A stretch of DNA of 64,000 nt from Psychroserpens sp. SPM9 (GTDB lineage Bacteria > Bacteroidota > Bacteroidia > Flavobacteriales > Flavobacteriaceae): positions 124,001 through 188,000 of the forward strand of contig NZ_JANZNR010000005.1 in the NCBI RefSeq assembly GCF_025153525.1, read 5' to 3'. The notes beneath the pieces were generated by a model. It had not been told where the DNA came from. It made no database searches and worked only from the letters and a program-made list of their open reading frames with translations. Positions 28,471 to 36,669 of the stretch are shown here, piece after piece. Positions within the stretch are counted from its first letter, which is position 1; the number at the start of each line of letters is the position of its first letter. Made by a program: the position numbers and the translations under genes.

Positions 28471-28541
28471 TAGTATTAAGTACAAAGACGAAAATCTTCA
28501 ACTTTAGAACCTTAATACTTTGTACTAAATACTTAATACTA
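28471..28541 (+). repeat. Solo copy of the S23 flanking repeats (no gene inside)
   Basis: Left and right S23 flanks occur here with only about 22 nt between them. TAGTATTAAGTA (28471-28482) is the exact inverse of TACTTAATACTA (28530-28541), and AGTACAAAG (28479-28487) of CTTTGTACT (28518-28526). The RNA could fold into a long hairpin. It lies between the thiolase and acyl-CoA dehydrogenase genes, ending 9 nt before the latter. Confidence 0.65.
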
Positions 28542-28550
28542 TTTAAAAAA

Positions 28551-30359
28551 ATGGAAACAACAGAAAAAGACATCCTACGTGGAGGTCAGTTCTTAGTAAA
28601 AGAAACTAAATGTGAAGACGTGTTTACTCCTGAAGATTTTTCAGAAGAACAAAAAATGATGAAGGATGCCGTTATGGAATTTAACGAGCGTGAAATTATT
28701 GCCCACAAACCGCGTTTTGAAGCTAAAGATTATGCGCTTACCGAAGAGGTGATGCGTAAAGCTGGTGAATTAGGCTTTTTAGGTGTGGCTGTTCCTGAAG
28801 CGTATTCAGGATTAGGAATGGGATTTGTCTCTACCTGTTTAACATGTGATTATATCTCAAGCGGAACAGGATCTTTCAGCACTGCTTTTGGTGCACATAC
28901 AGGCATTGGAACCATGCCTATAACACTTTATGGTACCGAAGAACAAAAACAAAAATATGTTCCTAAATTAGCGACCGGAGAATGGTTTGGTGCATATTGC
29001 TTAACCGAACCTGGCGCTGGATCTGATGCCAATTCTGGGAAAACTACAGCTGAATTGTCTGCTGATGGGAAGTCTTATAAAATTAACGGACAAAAAATGT
29101 GGATTTCAAATGCAGGATTCTGTAGTTTGATGATCGTTTTTGCGCGTATTGAAGATGATAAAAATATCACAGGTTTTATCGTAGAATATGATAAAGATAA
29201 TCCTAATGGAATTACTTTAGGTGAAGAAGAACACAAACTTGGTATTCGAGCGTCTTCTACTCGCCAAGTATTCTTTAATGATACGGTTGTTCCTGTTGAA
29301 AATATGCTAGCTGGTCGTGGTGAAGGATTTAAAATCGCTATGAACGCCCTTAATGTTGGTCGTATAAAATTAGCGGCAGCTTGTTTAGATTCGCAACGTC
29401 GCATTTTAACTACAGCAGTTCAATATGCTAATGAACGTAAACAATTTAAAACGCCAATTTCAGAATTTGGAGCTATCAAAGTGAAATTAGCTGAAATGGC
29501 TGCAAGTGCCTATGCTGGTGAATCGGCAACTTATAGAGCTGCTAAAAACATTGAAGATCGTATCGCTATTCGTGAAGCTTCAGGAAATACACATCAGGAA
29601 GCTGAGTTGAAAGGTGTTGAAGAATATGCTATTGAATGTTCGATACTAAAAGTGGCTGTTTCCGAAGATGTTCAAAACTGTGCTGATGAAGGTATCCAGA
29701 TTTTTGGTGGTATGGGATTCTCTGAAGAAACACCGATGGAAGCTGCCTGGAGAGATGCGCGTATTGCTCGTATTTATGAAGGTACTAACGAAATCAACAG
29801 AATGCTATCTGTTGGCATGTTGGTTAAAAAAGCAATGAAAGGTCACGTCGATTTATTAGGTCCTGCTCAAGCTGTTCAAGAAGAGTTAATGGGTATTCCT
29901 TCATTTGATACGCCAGATTATTCGGAATTATTTTCTGAAGAAAAAGAAATGATTAAGAAGTTAAAAAAGACCTTCTTAATGGTTGCTGGTGGAGCCGTTC
30001 AAAAATATGGACCTCAATTAGAAGATCACCAACAATTATTAATTGCTGCGGCCGATATTTTAATTGAAATCTATATGGCAGAATCGGCCATTTTAAGAAC
30101 CGAAAAAAATGCAAAACGTTTTGGCGAAGAAGCGCAATCTGCTCAAATAGCCATGGCAAAATTATACTTATATCACGCTGTTGATATCGTTGAAGAAAAA
30201 GGAAAAGAAAGTATTATTTCTTTTGCTGAAGGTGACGAACAACGTATGATGCTTATGGGACTTAAACGTTTTACAAAATATGCCAACTATCCAGATATCG
30301 TAGATTTACGTAAGGAAGTTGCCGAAAAAGTTAAAACAGAAAACAAATACTGTTTTTAA
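28551..30359 (+). CDS. Acyl-CoA dehydrogenase
   Basis: The protein has 602 residues: a standard FAD-dependent acyl-CoA dehydrogenase of about 400 residues plus a C-terminal helical extension of the VLCAD/ACAD9-like kind. Visible motifs are YCLTEPGAGSDANS and MWISNAGFC for FAD and substrate binding, NERKQFKTPI, and IYEGTNEINRM with the predicted catalytic glutamate. It introduces the trans-2 double bond, the first step of beta-oxidation, and passes electrons to an ETF not encoded here. It closes the operon and is followed by a terminator. Confidence 0.93.
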   Translation: METTEKDILRGGQFLVKETKCEDVFTPEDFSEEQKMMKDAVMEFNEREIIAHKPRFEAKDYALTEEVMRKAGELGFLGVAVPEAYSGLGMGFVSTCLTCDYISSGTGSFSTAFGAHTGIGTMPITLYGTEEQKQKYVPKLATGEWFGAYCLTEPGAGSDANSGKTTAELSADGKSYKINGQKMWISNAGFCSLMIVFARIEDDKNITGFIVEYDKDNPNGITLGEEEHKLGIRASSTRQVFFNDTVVPVENMLAGRGEGFKIAMNALNVGRIKLAAACLDSQRRILTTAVQYANERKQFKTPISEFGAIKVKLAEMAASAYAGESATYRAAKNIEDRIAIREASGNTHQEAELKGVEEYAIECSILKVAVSEDVQNCADEGIQIFGGMGFSEETPMEAAWRDARIARIYEGTNEINRMLSVGMLVKKAMKGHVDLLGPAQAVQEELMGIPSFDTPDYSELFSEEKEMIKKLKKTFLMVAGGAVQKYGPQLEDHQQLLIAAADILIEIYMAESAILRTEKNAKRFGEEAQSAQIAMAKLYLYHAVDIVEEKGKESIISFAEGDEQRMMLMGLKRFTKYANYPDIVDLRKEVAEKVKTENKYCF

Positions 30360-30482
30360 GACAATTTTAGTTGAGATGTCTATTTGTGTGCATTCATTTT
30401 TGCTATAAGATTTGGTGTGTACTCAATAAGGCGATTGTTTTTAAAATTTAAGACTAATTCAAATTTTATAAACATGGTAGAA

Positions 30483-30514
30483 AAGCCAATCCTGTTAGTG
30501 GATTGGCTTTTTTT
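30483..30514 (+). terminator. Terminator of the beta-oxidation operon
   Basis: AGCCAATCC pairs perfectly with GGATTGGCT over a 7-nt loop and runs into T. It lies about 125 nt after the acyl-CoA dehydrogenase stop. Confidence 0.87.
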
Positions 30515-30559
30515 ATTTCAGTGTAGAGTGTCTTCGTTATGACCTAAAACTTCTATCAA

Positions 30560-32014
30560 TTACTTTTGATCTCTTATCTCCATTAACCCTTCAAAAATAG
30601 ATGCTGCTATTTCTTTTTGATTTTCAGAATTTATTAAAATACTCTTATCATTGTTATTAGTGATAAACCCAAGTTCTAAGACTACTGCCGGACTATTAAC
30701 ATGCTTTAAAACGTACATGCTTGCCGTTTTAATGCCGCGATTATTTGAAAATAATTCCATTTGTTTTTCTAATAAAATTGCACTGTAATTATAGGATTTA
30801 TCTCCAAAATCGTTTTGATCATAATAATAAGCTTCTACTCCATTAAAAGATTCATCGCTGTAAGCATTGCAATGCAAACTAATAACTAAGTCGGCATTTT
30901 GAGCATTAATAAAATTGACACGGTCTTTTAATGACGTAAATGAATCGTCATCTCTCGTCGTAATAAGATGAATTTTATGATCACTCAATAATGATAACTG
31001 ATTCGAAATATGCAATACAATATCTTTTTCCGCAGAATTACCAGATAATTGTCCGGCATCTTTACCTCCATGTCCTGCATCGATAACGACAATTAAGGGG
31101 TCATTTCTTAAGGGGTCATCTGTTAATGAATCGTCTAAATCTTTGCAAGAGCTCAATGTAAATATACCAGCAAAAAGTAAAATGACTGTTGAAATTCTTA
31201 AGGTTCGGTTTAATACTGATGATTTTGATTGATGTAACATAATAATTCGATTTTTGATTTGTATGAAATTAAATCCGCTAGTTAAAGGAACGCGGTATAG
31301 TTTATGACCTAAATTGATAATGGTATTGGAATAGTTTTCTATATCAATTCCAGATGCTACTGATTTATCATCTGCTATATATTCGTGGTTTTGAAGTATT
31401 GATTTCTTATAAAACCAGATAAAAGGATTAAACCAAAATAAACAAATTAGCAGTTCTATTAATATAACATCGACACTGTGTAATTGTTCACAATGAACTC
31501 TTTCATGTCTTATAATGTTTAAAAAATTATCATCTCTTAAATCCTGGTTCTCACTTACAAACACATAATTAAAAAAACTTGAAACCATATCAGAATCAGT
31601 ATTTCTAATTAATTTAAGTTTTCCAAGACGCTCGTATTTATCTCTTGTTAGACTATAAATTTTAATGATATTCTTAAAAAATCTAACGAATAGAAAAAGA
31701 GAACTAATTATAAAAATATAAATTATAGGAGGTGTTTGCGGCTGACTCACTAATGTAGGATCACCAAATACTATGTCTTCTTTTTCATGAAAAATAGCTT
31801 CAGAATCATTAAATGCTTGAACAGGGATTTCAATTATGCTTGGAACAGCTTCAAACAGTTCTATTCTAATAAATGGTGCTAGAAAACATAGCAACATAGA
31901 GCCAATTAGAAAAAAACGATTAAACTGAAACGTTTTTTGCTTTCTCAAAAACAAGACATAAACTGCATAAGAGCAGCCTAAACTCAAAATAGTATAAATG
32001 ATATAACTAATCAT
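30560..32014 (-). CDS. BlaR1/MecR1-type M56 membrane protease fused to N-acetylmuramoyl-L-alanine amidase
   Basis: The 484-residue protein joins two functions. Residues 1-290 form an M56 sensor protease with helices near 1-20, 32-50, 97-115, 183-202 and 272-290. Its zinc motif is HERVH (H170, E171, H174), with E211 in NHEYIADD as the likely third ligand. Residues 305-484 form an amidase_3 domain with all expected residues: H315 (DAGHGG), E329, H381 (SLHCNA) and catalytic E447 (LELGF). In BlaR1 the extracytoplasmic domain is a penicillin sensor; here that place is taken by a peptidoglycan amidase. It overlaps blaI by 8 nt. The split between sensing and catalysis in the amidase domain is unknown. 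Confidence 0.88.
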   Translation of the reverse strand: MISYIIYTILSLGCSYAVYVLFLRKQKTFQFNRFFLIGSMLLCFLAPFIRIELFEAVPSIIEIPVQAFNDSEAIFHEKEDIVFGDPTLVSQPQTPPIIYIFIISSLFLFVRFFKNIIKIYSLTRDKYERLGKLKLIRNTDSDMVSSFFNYVFVSENQDLRDDNFLNIIRHERVHCEQLHSVDVILIELLICLFWFNPFIWFYKKSILQNHEYIADDKSVASGIDIENYSNTIINLGHKLYRVPLTSGFNFIQIKNRIIMLHQSKSSVLNRTLRISTVILLFAGIFTLSSCKDLDDSLTDDPLRNDPLIVVIDAGHGGKDAGQLSGNSAEKDIVLHISNQLSLLSDHKIHLITTRDDDSFTSLKDRVNFINAQNADLVISLHCNAYSDESFNGVEAYYYDQNDFGDKSYNYSAILLEKQMELFSNNRGIKTASMYVLKHVNSPAVVLELGFITNNNDKSILINSENQKEIAASIFEGLMEIRDQK

Positions 32015-32393
32015 TGGCTTTCTTTTGTTCCATTTTTTGTTTTAATAAGGCCTGAAGTTCCTCAAGTTCTTGCATAGACAAATCGGCATTTTTAGTAAAA
32101 AACGAAGCAAATTGTGATTTTGAATCATTAAAAAAATGGGTAATCATACCATTAACTTGTTTAGTAAAATAGTCGTTTTTCATTAAAATAGGATAGTATT
32201 GCTTATCTCTTCCCAACCTGTCGTAACCTATATAATCTTTATCACACATGCGTTTTAACAATGTAGATATGGTTGTGTAGGCTGGTCTGGGCTCTGGAAA
32301 TTGCTCAACAATATCTTTCATGAATCCTTTTTTGAGTATCCACAAATACTTCATGATTTGTAATTCGGACTTATTTAACTGTTTTATATCCAC
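32007..32393 (-). CDS. BlaI/MecI-family transcriptional repressor
   Basis: This 128-residue penicillinase-repressor-type protein starts MDIKQLNKSELQIMKYLW and has the winged helix with RPAYTTISTLLKRMCDKDYI and a coiled dimerisation tail. The start is a GTG at 32393. It is expressed with the M56 protease gene, whose start lies inside its last codons. A BlaI-type dyad covers the promoter (32408-32423), so autoregulation with release by M56 cleavage is the expected circuit. Its other targets are unknown. Confidence 0.93.
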   Translation of the reverse strand: MDIKQLNKSELQIMKYLWILKKGFMKDIVEQFPEPRPAYTTISTLLKRMCDKDYIGYDRLGRDKQYYPILMKNDYFTKQVNGMITHFFNDSKSQFASFFTKNADLSMQELEELQALLKQKMEQKKAND

Positions 32394-32407
32394 AATTATA
32401 GTTTTAA

Positions 32408-32443
32408 TACTACAAATGTAGTAATAAAATTCAATTTTCCAAA
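32408..32443 (-). promoter_or_regulatory. BlaI operator overlapping the blaI promoter
   Basis: On the minus strand a TTTG -33 element (32443-32440) is followed after 19 nt by the -7 box TACATTTG (32420-32413). The dyad TACTACATTTGTAGTA (32423-32408) covers the whole -7 box and matches the known MecI/BlaI operator core TACAnnTGTA. Confidence 0.85.
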
Positions 32444-32494
32444 TAATGCATCTCTCATTAAAACTTTTATATCTTTATCATAAATCACTTTTTT

Positions 32495-33763
32495 ATGAAA
32501 CTGTTTGCTATACTATTCGCTTTTGTACTAGGTTTTAACGCTGGCCAAGCCCAATCTGATACCGAGATTTTTATTTTTGACTTAGAAGCCAATAATTCAA
32601 AAATTGAGTTAAAAAACGGTAAAAACTTATCAAACAATAAGGGTTACGACAATCAAGCTTCGTTTCTAAACGACCGTTACATTCTTTTTGCTTCCACCAG
32701 AAATGCTCAAACAGACATTGCTAAATACGACTTGAGGTATAATTCAAAATCATGGCTTAATTTTTCTGAAGGCGGTGAATATACGCCTCTAAAAATTCCA
32801 AATAAAAACGAAGTTTCTGCTGTTCGGCTAGATACTGATGGTAAACAGCGTTTATACGCCTATAGCATGAGCAATGGCGAATCTCATGAACTTATTCAAG
32901 ATTTAGTCGTTGCTTATTATACCTGGTTTGATGAATATATCATAGTTTCCGCAGTCATAGAAGGTGATGATTTAAACTTGTATGTAACGAATCTACAAGA
33001 TGGTACCAACAGAAAATTTGCGACTAAGGTCGGACGTTCATTTCATAGAATTCCAAATACGAACCTCGTGAGTTTTATTTCAAAAGAAAATGAAAATCAA
33101 TGGCAAATAAAATCTTTAAATCCTTTAACTGGTGCGACAAAAGTAATAGCGAATACCATACAAGGTGTTGAAGATATATGCTGGTTAGATGGAAAAACAT
33201 TACTTTCGGGAAAAGAAGCAATCCTGTACAAATTAAGACTACAAAAAGATAACGATTGGAATCAAATAGCCGATTTATCCTCAAGTGATATCACGAATAT
33301 TACTCGAATTGCTACCAATTCTGATGCTAGCAAATTACTTGTCGCAGCAGAGATTACCGTAACTACAAACACAGAAACTTCAGAAGAAACCAATCCAACC
33401 CAAACTGAAGACAACACAAAAACATCTACGGAAACCACTCAGGCTGAAGCCATTGTTCAACGAAACCTTGAGGCTTATAATGCTCGAGACATTGATGCTT
33501 TTATGAAAGATTATGCCGATGATGTTAAACTGTACGCCTATCCCAACACCTTGCAAACTGAAGGCAAAGAAGCCATGAGAAAAAGTTACAGCGATTGGTT
33601 TAATCGTGTTCCAGACTTAAATGCCTATATTAAAAAACGTATTGTTATTGGTAATAAGGTTATCGATGAAGAGCAAGTAACGGCCAACGGCCAAATTTTT
33701 AATGCTGTGGCAATCTATGAAGTTGAAAACGGACTAATTTCTAAAGTTACTTTTATTCAATAA
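32495..33763 (+). CDS. Secreted beta-propeller-like protein with C-terminal SnoaL/NTF2-like domain
   Basis: The 422-residue protein has a signal peptide (MKLFAILFAFVLGFNAGQAQ). A TolB/WD40-like region covers about residues 22-290 (ASFLNDRYILFAS, GEYTPLKIPNKNEVSAVRL). A Thr/Glu-rich linker of about 30 residues follows, then a SnoaL-like domain from about 315 (VQRNLEAYNARDIDAFMKDY, ending AIYEVENGLISKVTFIQ). SnoaL folds bind or act on small molecules, but no catalytic residues can be assigned. It is divergent from blaI and lies about 280 bp before the FIST operon. Confidence 0.72.
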   Translation: MKLFAILFAFVLGFNAGQAQSDTEIFIFDLEANNSKIELKNGKNLSNNKGYDNQASFLNDRYILFASTRNAQTDIAKYDLRYNSKSWLNFSEGGEYTPLKIPNKNEVSAVRLDTDGKQRLYAYSMSNGESHELIQDLVVAYYTWFDEYIIVSAVIEGDDLNLYVTNLQDGTNRKFATKVGRSFHRIPNTNLVSFISKENENQWQIKSLNPLTGATKVIANTIQGVEDICWLDGKTLLSGKEAILYKLRLQKDNDWNQIADLSSSDITNITRIATNSDASKLLVAAEITVTTNTETSEETNPTQTEDNTKTSTETTQAEAIVQRNLEAYNARDIDAFMKDYADDVKLYAYPNTLQTEGKEAMRKSYSDWFNRVPDLNAYIKKRIVIGNKVIDEEQVTANGQIFNAVAIYEVENGLISKVTFIQ

Positions 33764-34046
33764 TGTAACAATTTCATAAATTCATACACCTATAGGAAAC
33801 CACCAAAAGCTACCTTACTGTTCCTGCTTTGCAAAATCAATTATTAGGGAACTGTATTACAATGCAAACCAATACCTAGAATGCTATTATCATTGTTATA
33901 AAAAACGATAATAAAGTCTAAAATAAAAAGTGAATTTTATTATTCACTTACTATAGAATCCATTCTAATTTTTACTAAATTTAACATCCCTTCCCTAAAT
34001 TGATTAATAGCATTTAAACCTAAACTAATGTATTATTCATATACCA
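33764..34046. promoter_or_regulatory. Upstream region of the FIST-kinase operon, with an 8-bp inverted repeat
   Basis: AAGTGAAT and ATTCACTT (33928-33935 and 33942-33949) form a perfect inverted repeat with a 6-nt spacer. A weak -7-like TAAATTTA follows at 33976-33983. No frame or RNA gene is seen. The repeat could be an operator for the operon at 34047 or a hairpin. Confidence 0.45.
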
Positions 34047-35186
34047 ATGAAGTCAAAATCAATAAAGGGGCACTCCACTGCTGAAATAAAAACTGCATTA
34101 ACCAATTGTTTAGATGACGGTTTTAAACCTACTCTAGCCATTGTATTTCTGTCTGTAGCACAAGACCGCAAGGCAATTATTCAATTATTGAACGACAAAC
34201 AGATTTCAATTTTTGGGGTAACAACCAACGGAGAGTTTATAGATGAAAATACCGAAAAAGAATCTGTAGCAATTTTATTGCTCGATATGAAAAGAGAACA
34301 TTTCAACATTTATCTCGAAGAATATCCTGAAAAAAATTATCGCGAAATTGCACAGAACATGGCTTCAAAAGCCATCAATAATTTTAAAAAACCAGCATTT
34401 TTAATTGCAGCTAGCCATTTAGAAACAGATGCCGAACAATTACTCTTTGGCATATCAGATATTACAGGAAATGATGTAAATGTATTTGGTGCTATGGCTG
34501 GAGATGATTATACATTTTCAGATCAGTTTGTCTTTACAAATGGCAAAGAAAGCAAAGTGGGTACAGTGGCTTTAGTTTTAGATGAGGATAAGATAAACAT
34601 CAAAGGTGTTGCCACCTGTGGTTGGAAAGCTGTAGGAACAGTAAGAAATGTTACCAAAAGTGAAGGCAACCATGTTTATACCGTAGATGATATTCCGGTA
34701 TTAGATATTACCACAAAATATGGTGGATTAGAAAATGTGACGCCTGAGAACGAAAATCTATTACTTGAGATAGCGGCTAATTTCCCTTTACAACTTCAAA
34801 GAGAAAAAGGCGACCCTGTAATGCGTCCTGGTTTGGTTGTAGACTGGAACGACCGTTCCTTTTATTGTAGTGGCACTGTGCCTCAAGGCTCTAAAGTGCG
34901 TTTTTCTTTACCTCCAGATTTTGATGTGATGGAGAAAGTTATTAAAGGAGTTCAAAGCTTAAAAGATACAGAAATGCCCGAAGCTGATGCTTTGGTCGTG
35001 TTTAGCTGCGCTGGAAGGATTTTATCCTTAGGTCCGTTAATGAATCAAGAAATAGAAGGAGTAAAAAATGTATGGAACGTGCCAATGATTGGTATGTTCT
35101 CCAATGCCGAATTAGCACGTGCTACTGGCGGAAATCTAGAAATGCACAACCTTACAACTTGTTGTGTCGCACTAAAAGAAAAATAA
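34047..35186 (+). CDS. FIST-domain sensory protein 1
   Basis: This 379-residue protein has a FIST N domain (FGVTTNGEF near residue 55, FGAMAGDDY near 150) and a FIST C domain (MIGMFSNAELA near the end, then TCCVAL). FIST proteins are soluble signal-input modules. The best-studied one, NosP, binds haem, senses nitric oxide and controls a neighbouring histidine kinase. Whether this one binds haem or another ligand cannot be told. It is the first of four paralogues at the head of a long kinase operon. It is more divergent than FIST 2 and 3 and is followed after 15 nt by the EthD-like gene. Confidence 0.88.
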   Translation: MKSKSIKGHSTAEIKTALTNCLDDGFKPTLAIVFLSVAQDRKAIIQLLNDKQISIFGVTTNGEFIDENTEKESVAILLLDMKREHFNIYLEEYPEKNYREIAQNMASKAINNFKKPAFLIAASHLETDAEQLLFGISDITGNDVNVFGAMAGDDYTFSDQFVFTNGKESKVGTVALVLDEDKINIKGVATCGWKAVGTVRNVTKSEGNHVYTVDDIPVLDITTKYGGLENVTPENENLLLEIAANFPLQLQREKGDPVMRPGLVVDWNDRSFYCSGTVPQGSKVRFSLPPDFDVMEKVIKGVQSLKDTEMPEADALVVFSCAGRILSLGPLMNQEIEGVKNVWNVPMIGMFSNAELARATGGNLEMHNLTTCCVALKEK

Positions 35187-35201
35187 TTTAATAGAAATGA
35201 T

Positions 35202-35510
35202 ATGCTAAAATTAACTGTTTTATATGGTCATCCTAAAGATGCCGAAGCTTTTGAAAACTATTATAGTGAAAAACACTTACCACTAGCGGCAACCATGGAA
35301 GGTGTTGCTAAAATGGAGTTGACCAAATTTATGGGTACTCCAGATGGTCAAAAAGCTGATTATTACCGAATGGCTGAACTGTATTTTACAAGCCCAGAAC
35401 AAATGCAAGAAACCATGAGCTCACCTGAAGGACAAGCCACTACAGATGATTTATCAAATTTCGCTACAGGTGGCGTCAATGTAATCGTGGGTATCACCGA
35501 AAATGATTAA
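35202..35510 (+). CDS. EthD-family small protein
   Basis: The 102-residue protein fits the EthD/dimeric alpha-beta barrel family: LTVLYGHPKDAEAFENYYSEKHLPLA at the start with the family's conserved Tyr and His, YYRMAELYF in the centre and the ending GGVNVIVG. EthD-like proteins are small dimers linked to redox or ring-metabolism enzymes; many are of unknown function. It sits between FIST 1 and FIST 2 with gaps of 15 and 16 nt, so it is part of the operon, possibly making or removing a ligand. That role is speculation. Confidence 0.8.
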   Translation: MLKLTVLYGHPKDAEAFENYYSEKHLPLAATMEGVAKMELTKFMGTPDGQKADYYRMAELYFTSPEQMQETMSSPEGQATTDDLSNFATGGVNVIVGITEND

Positions 35511-35526
35511 CAATTCATAAGAATAC

Positions 35527-36666
35527 ATGACTTCAAAAACCATAAAAGCAAATTCCACAGAAACCATTATTAAAGAAATTGATAATGCAACTTCTGGTAG
35601 TTTCAAACCAACATTAGCAGTCGTATTTCTGTCAATAAAACAAGACTGGAAAGTCATAAGTGAGGCATTAAACAAAAGAGATATTGCTGTTTTTGGAGCG
35701 ACAACTTCTGGTGAGTTTATAGATGGAGAGATTGAAGAAGGCAGTATCGTTATGATGCTAATCGATATAAACCCTGAGCACTTTAAAATCCAATTCCTTG
35801 AAACAGGTGAGCACACAACCCACGAAAATGCAAAACAAATTGGTATCGCTGGAAAAAACACCTTTAAGAACCCTGCATTTATTATCGCTTCAGGCTGGTT
35901 GCATATAGATGGTGAAAAAATCATTGAAGGTATCATTGAAGGTTTTGGCAAAGAAGTAACTGTTTTTGGAGGCATGGCAGGTGATGATTTGGCCATGCAA
36001 GGACCCCTTGTTTTTACCAACAATAAAAGTGCTGTTAATGGTTTGGTCGCTCTAGTTATTGATGAAGATAAAATTGAAATCAATGGTATTGCCACTTGTG
36101 GTTGGAAACCTATTGGAACTACCAAAACCGTGACAAAAAGTGAAGGCAATATTGTCTATACCATTGATGACAAACCAGCCCTCGATATGGTGATGAAGTA
36201 TCTTGGACTCGATATAGATTTAGATGCTGGTAATGATGTATTGACCAATATTGGGGCCTACTATCCTTTACAATTAGAAAGGGAAAATGTAACTCCAGTG
36301 ATGCGTACAGCCATGTGGGGAAATAAAGAAGACCGTTCACTCATTTGTGCAGGCACTGTGCCACAAGGCGCAAAAGTAAGATTCTCTTTGCCTCCAGATT
36401 TTGATGCTATTGAACAAGTGATTGACGAATGTAAGGAGGTGAAAAATGAACGCCAACAGGAAGCCGATGCACTTATTATGTTTTCATGTATTAGTCGGCA
36501 TTTATCATTCGGAATTTTAATGACGGAAGAAATTGAACAGGTAAAACAAGTTTGGGACGCTCCAATGGTTGGCTTTTTTAGCTATGGAGAATTCGGAAAA
36601 TCTAAAACCGGTAAACATGAGTTTCACAATAACACCTGCTGTGTTGTGGCTTTAAAAGAAAAATAA
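35527..36666 (+). CDS. FIST-domain sensory protein 2
   Basis: It has 379 residues with both FIST halves: FGATTSGEF and FGGMAGDDL in FIST N, and MVGFFSYGEFG with a terminal NTCCVVAL in FIST C. It opens MTSKTIKANSTE, shared with FIST 3, and the two are the closest pair in the array, pointing to a recent duplication. A KTVTKSEGN segment near residue 200 is kept in FIST 2-4. It has no membrane helix or signal peptide. It ends 3 nt before FIST 3. Confidence 0.88.
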   Translation: MTSKTIKANSTETIIKEIDNATSGSFKPTLAVVFLSIKQDWKVISEALNKRDIAVFGATTSGEFIDGEIEEGSIVMMLIDINPEHFKIQFLETGEHTTHENAKQIGIAGKNTFKNPAFIIASGWLHIDGEKIIEGIIEGFGKEVTVFGGMAGDDLAMQGPLVFTNNKSAVNGLVALVIDEDKIEINGIATCGWKPIGTTKTVTKSEGNIVYTIDDKPALDMVMKYLGLDIDLDAGNDVLTNIGAYYPLQLERENVTPVMRTAMWGNKEDRSLICAGTVPQGAKVRFSLPPDFDAIEQVIDECKEVKNERQQEADALIMFSCISRHLSFGILMTEEIEQVKQVWDAPMVGFFSYGEFGKSKTGKHEFHNNTCCVVALKEK

Positions 36667-36669
36667 ACA

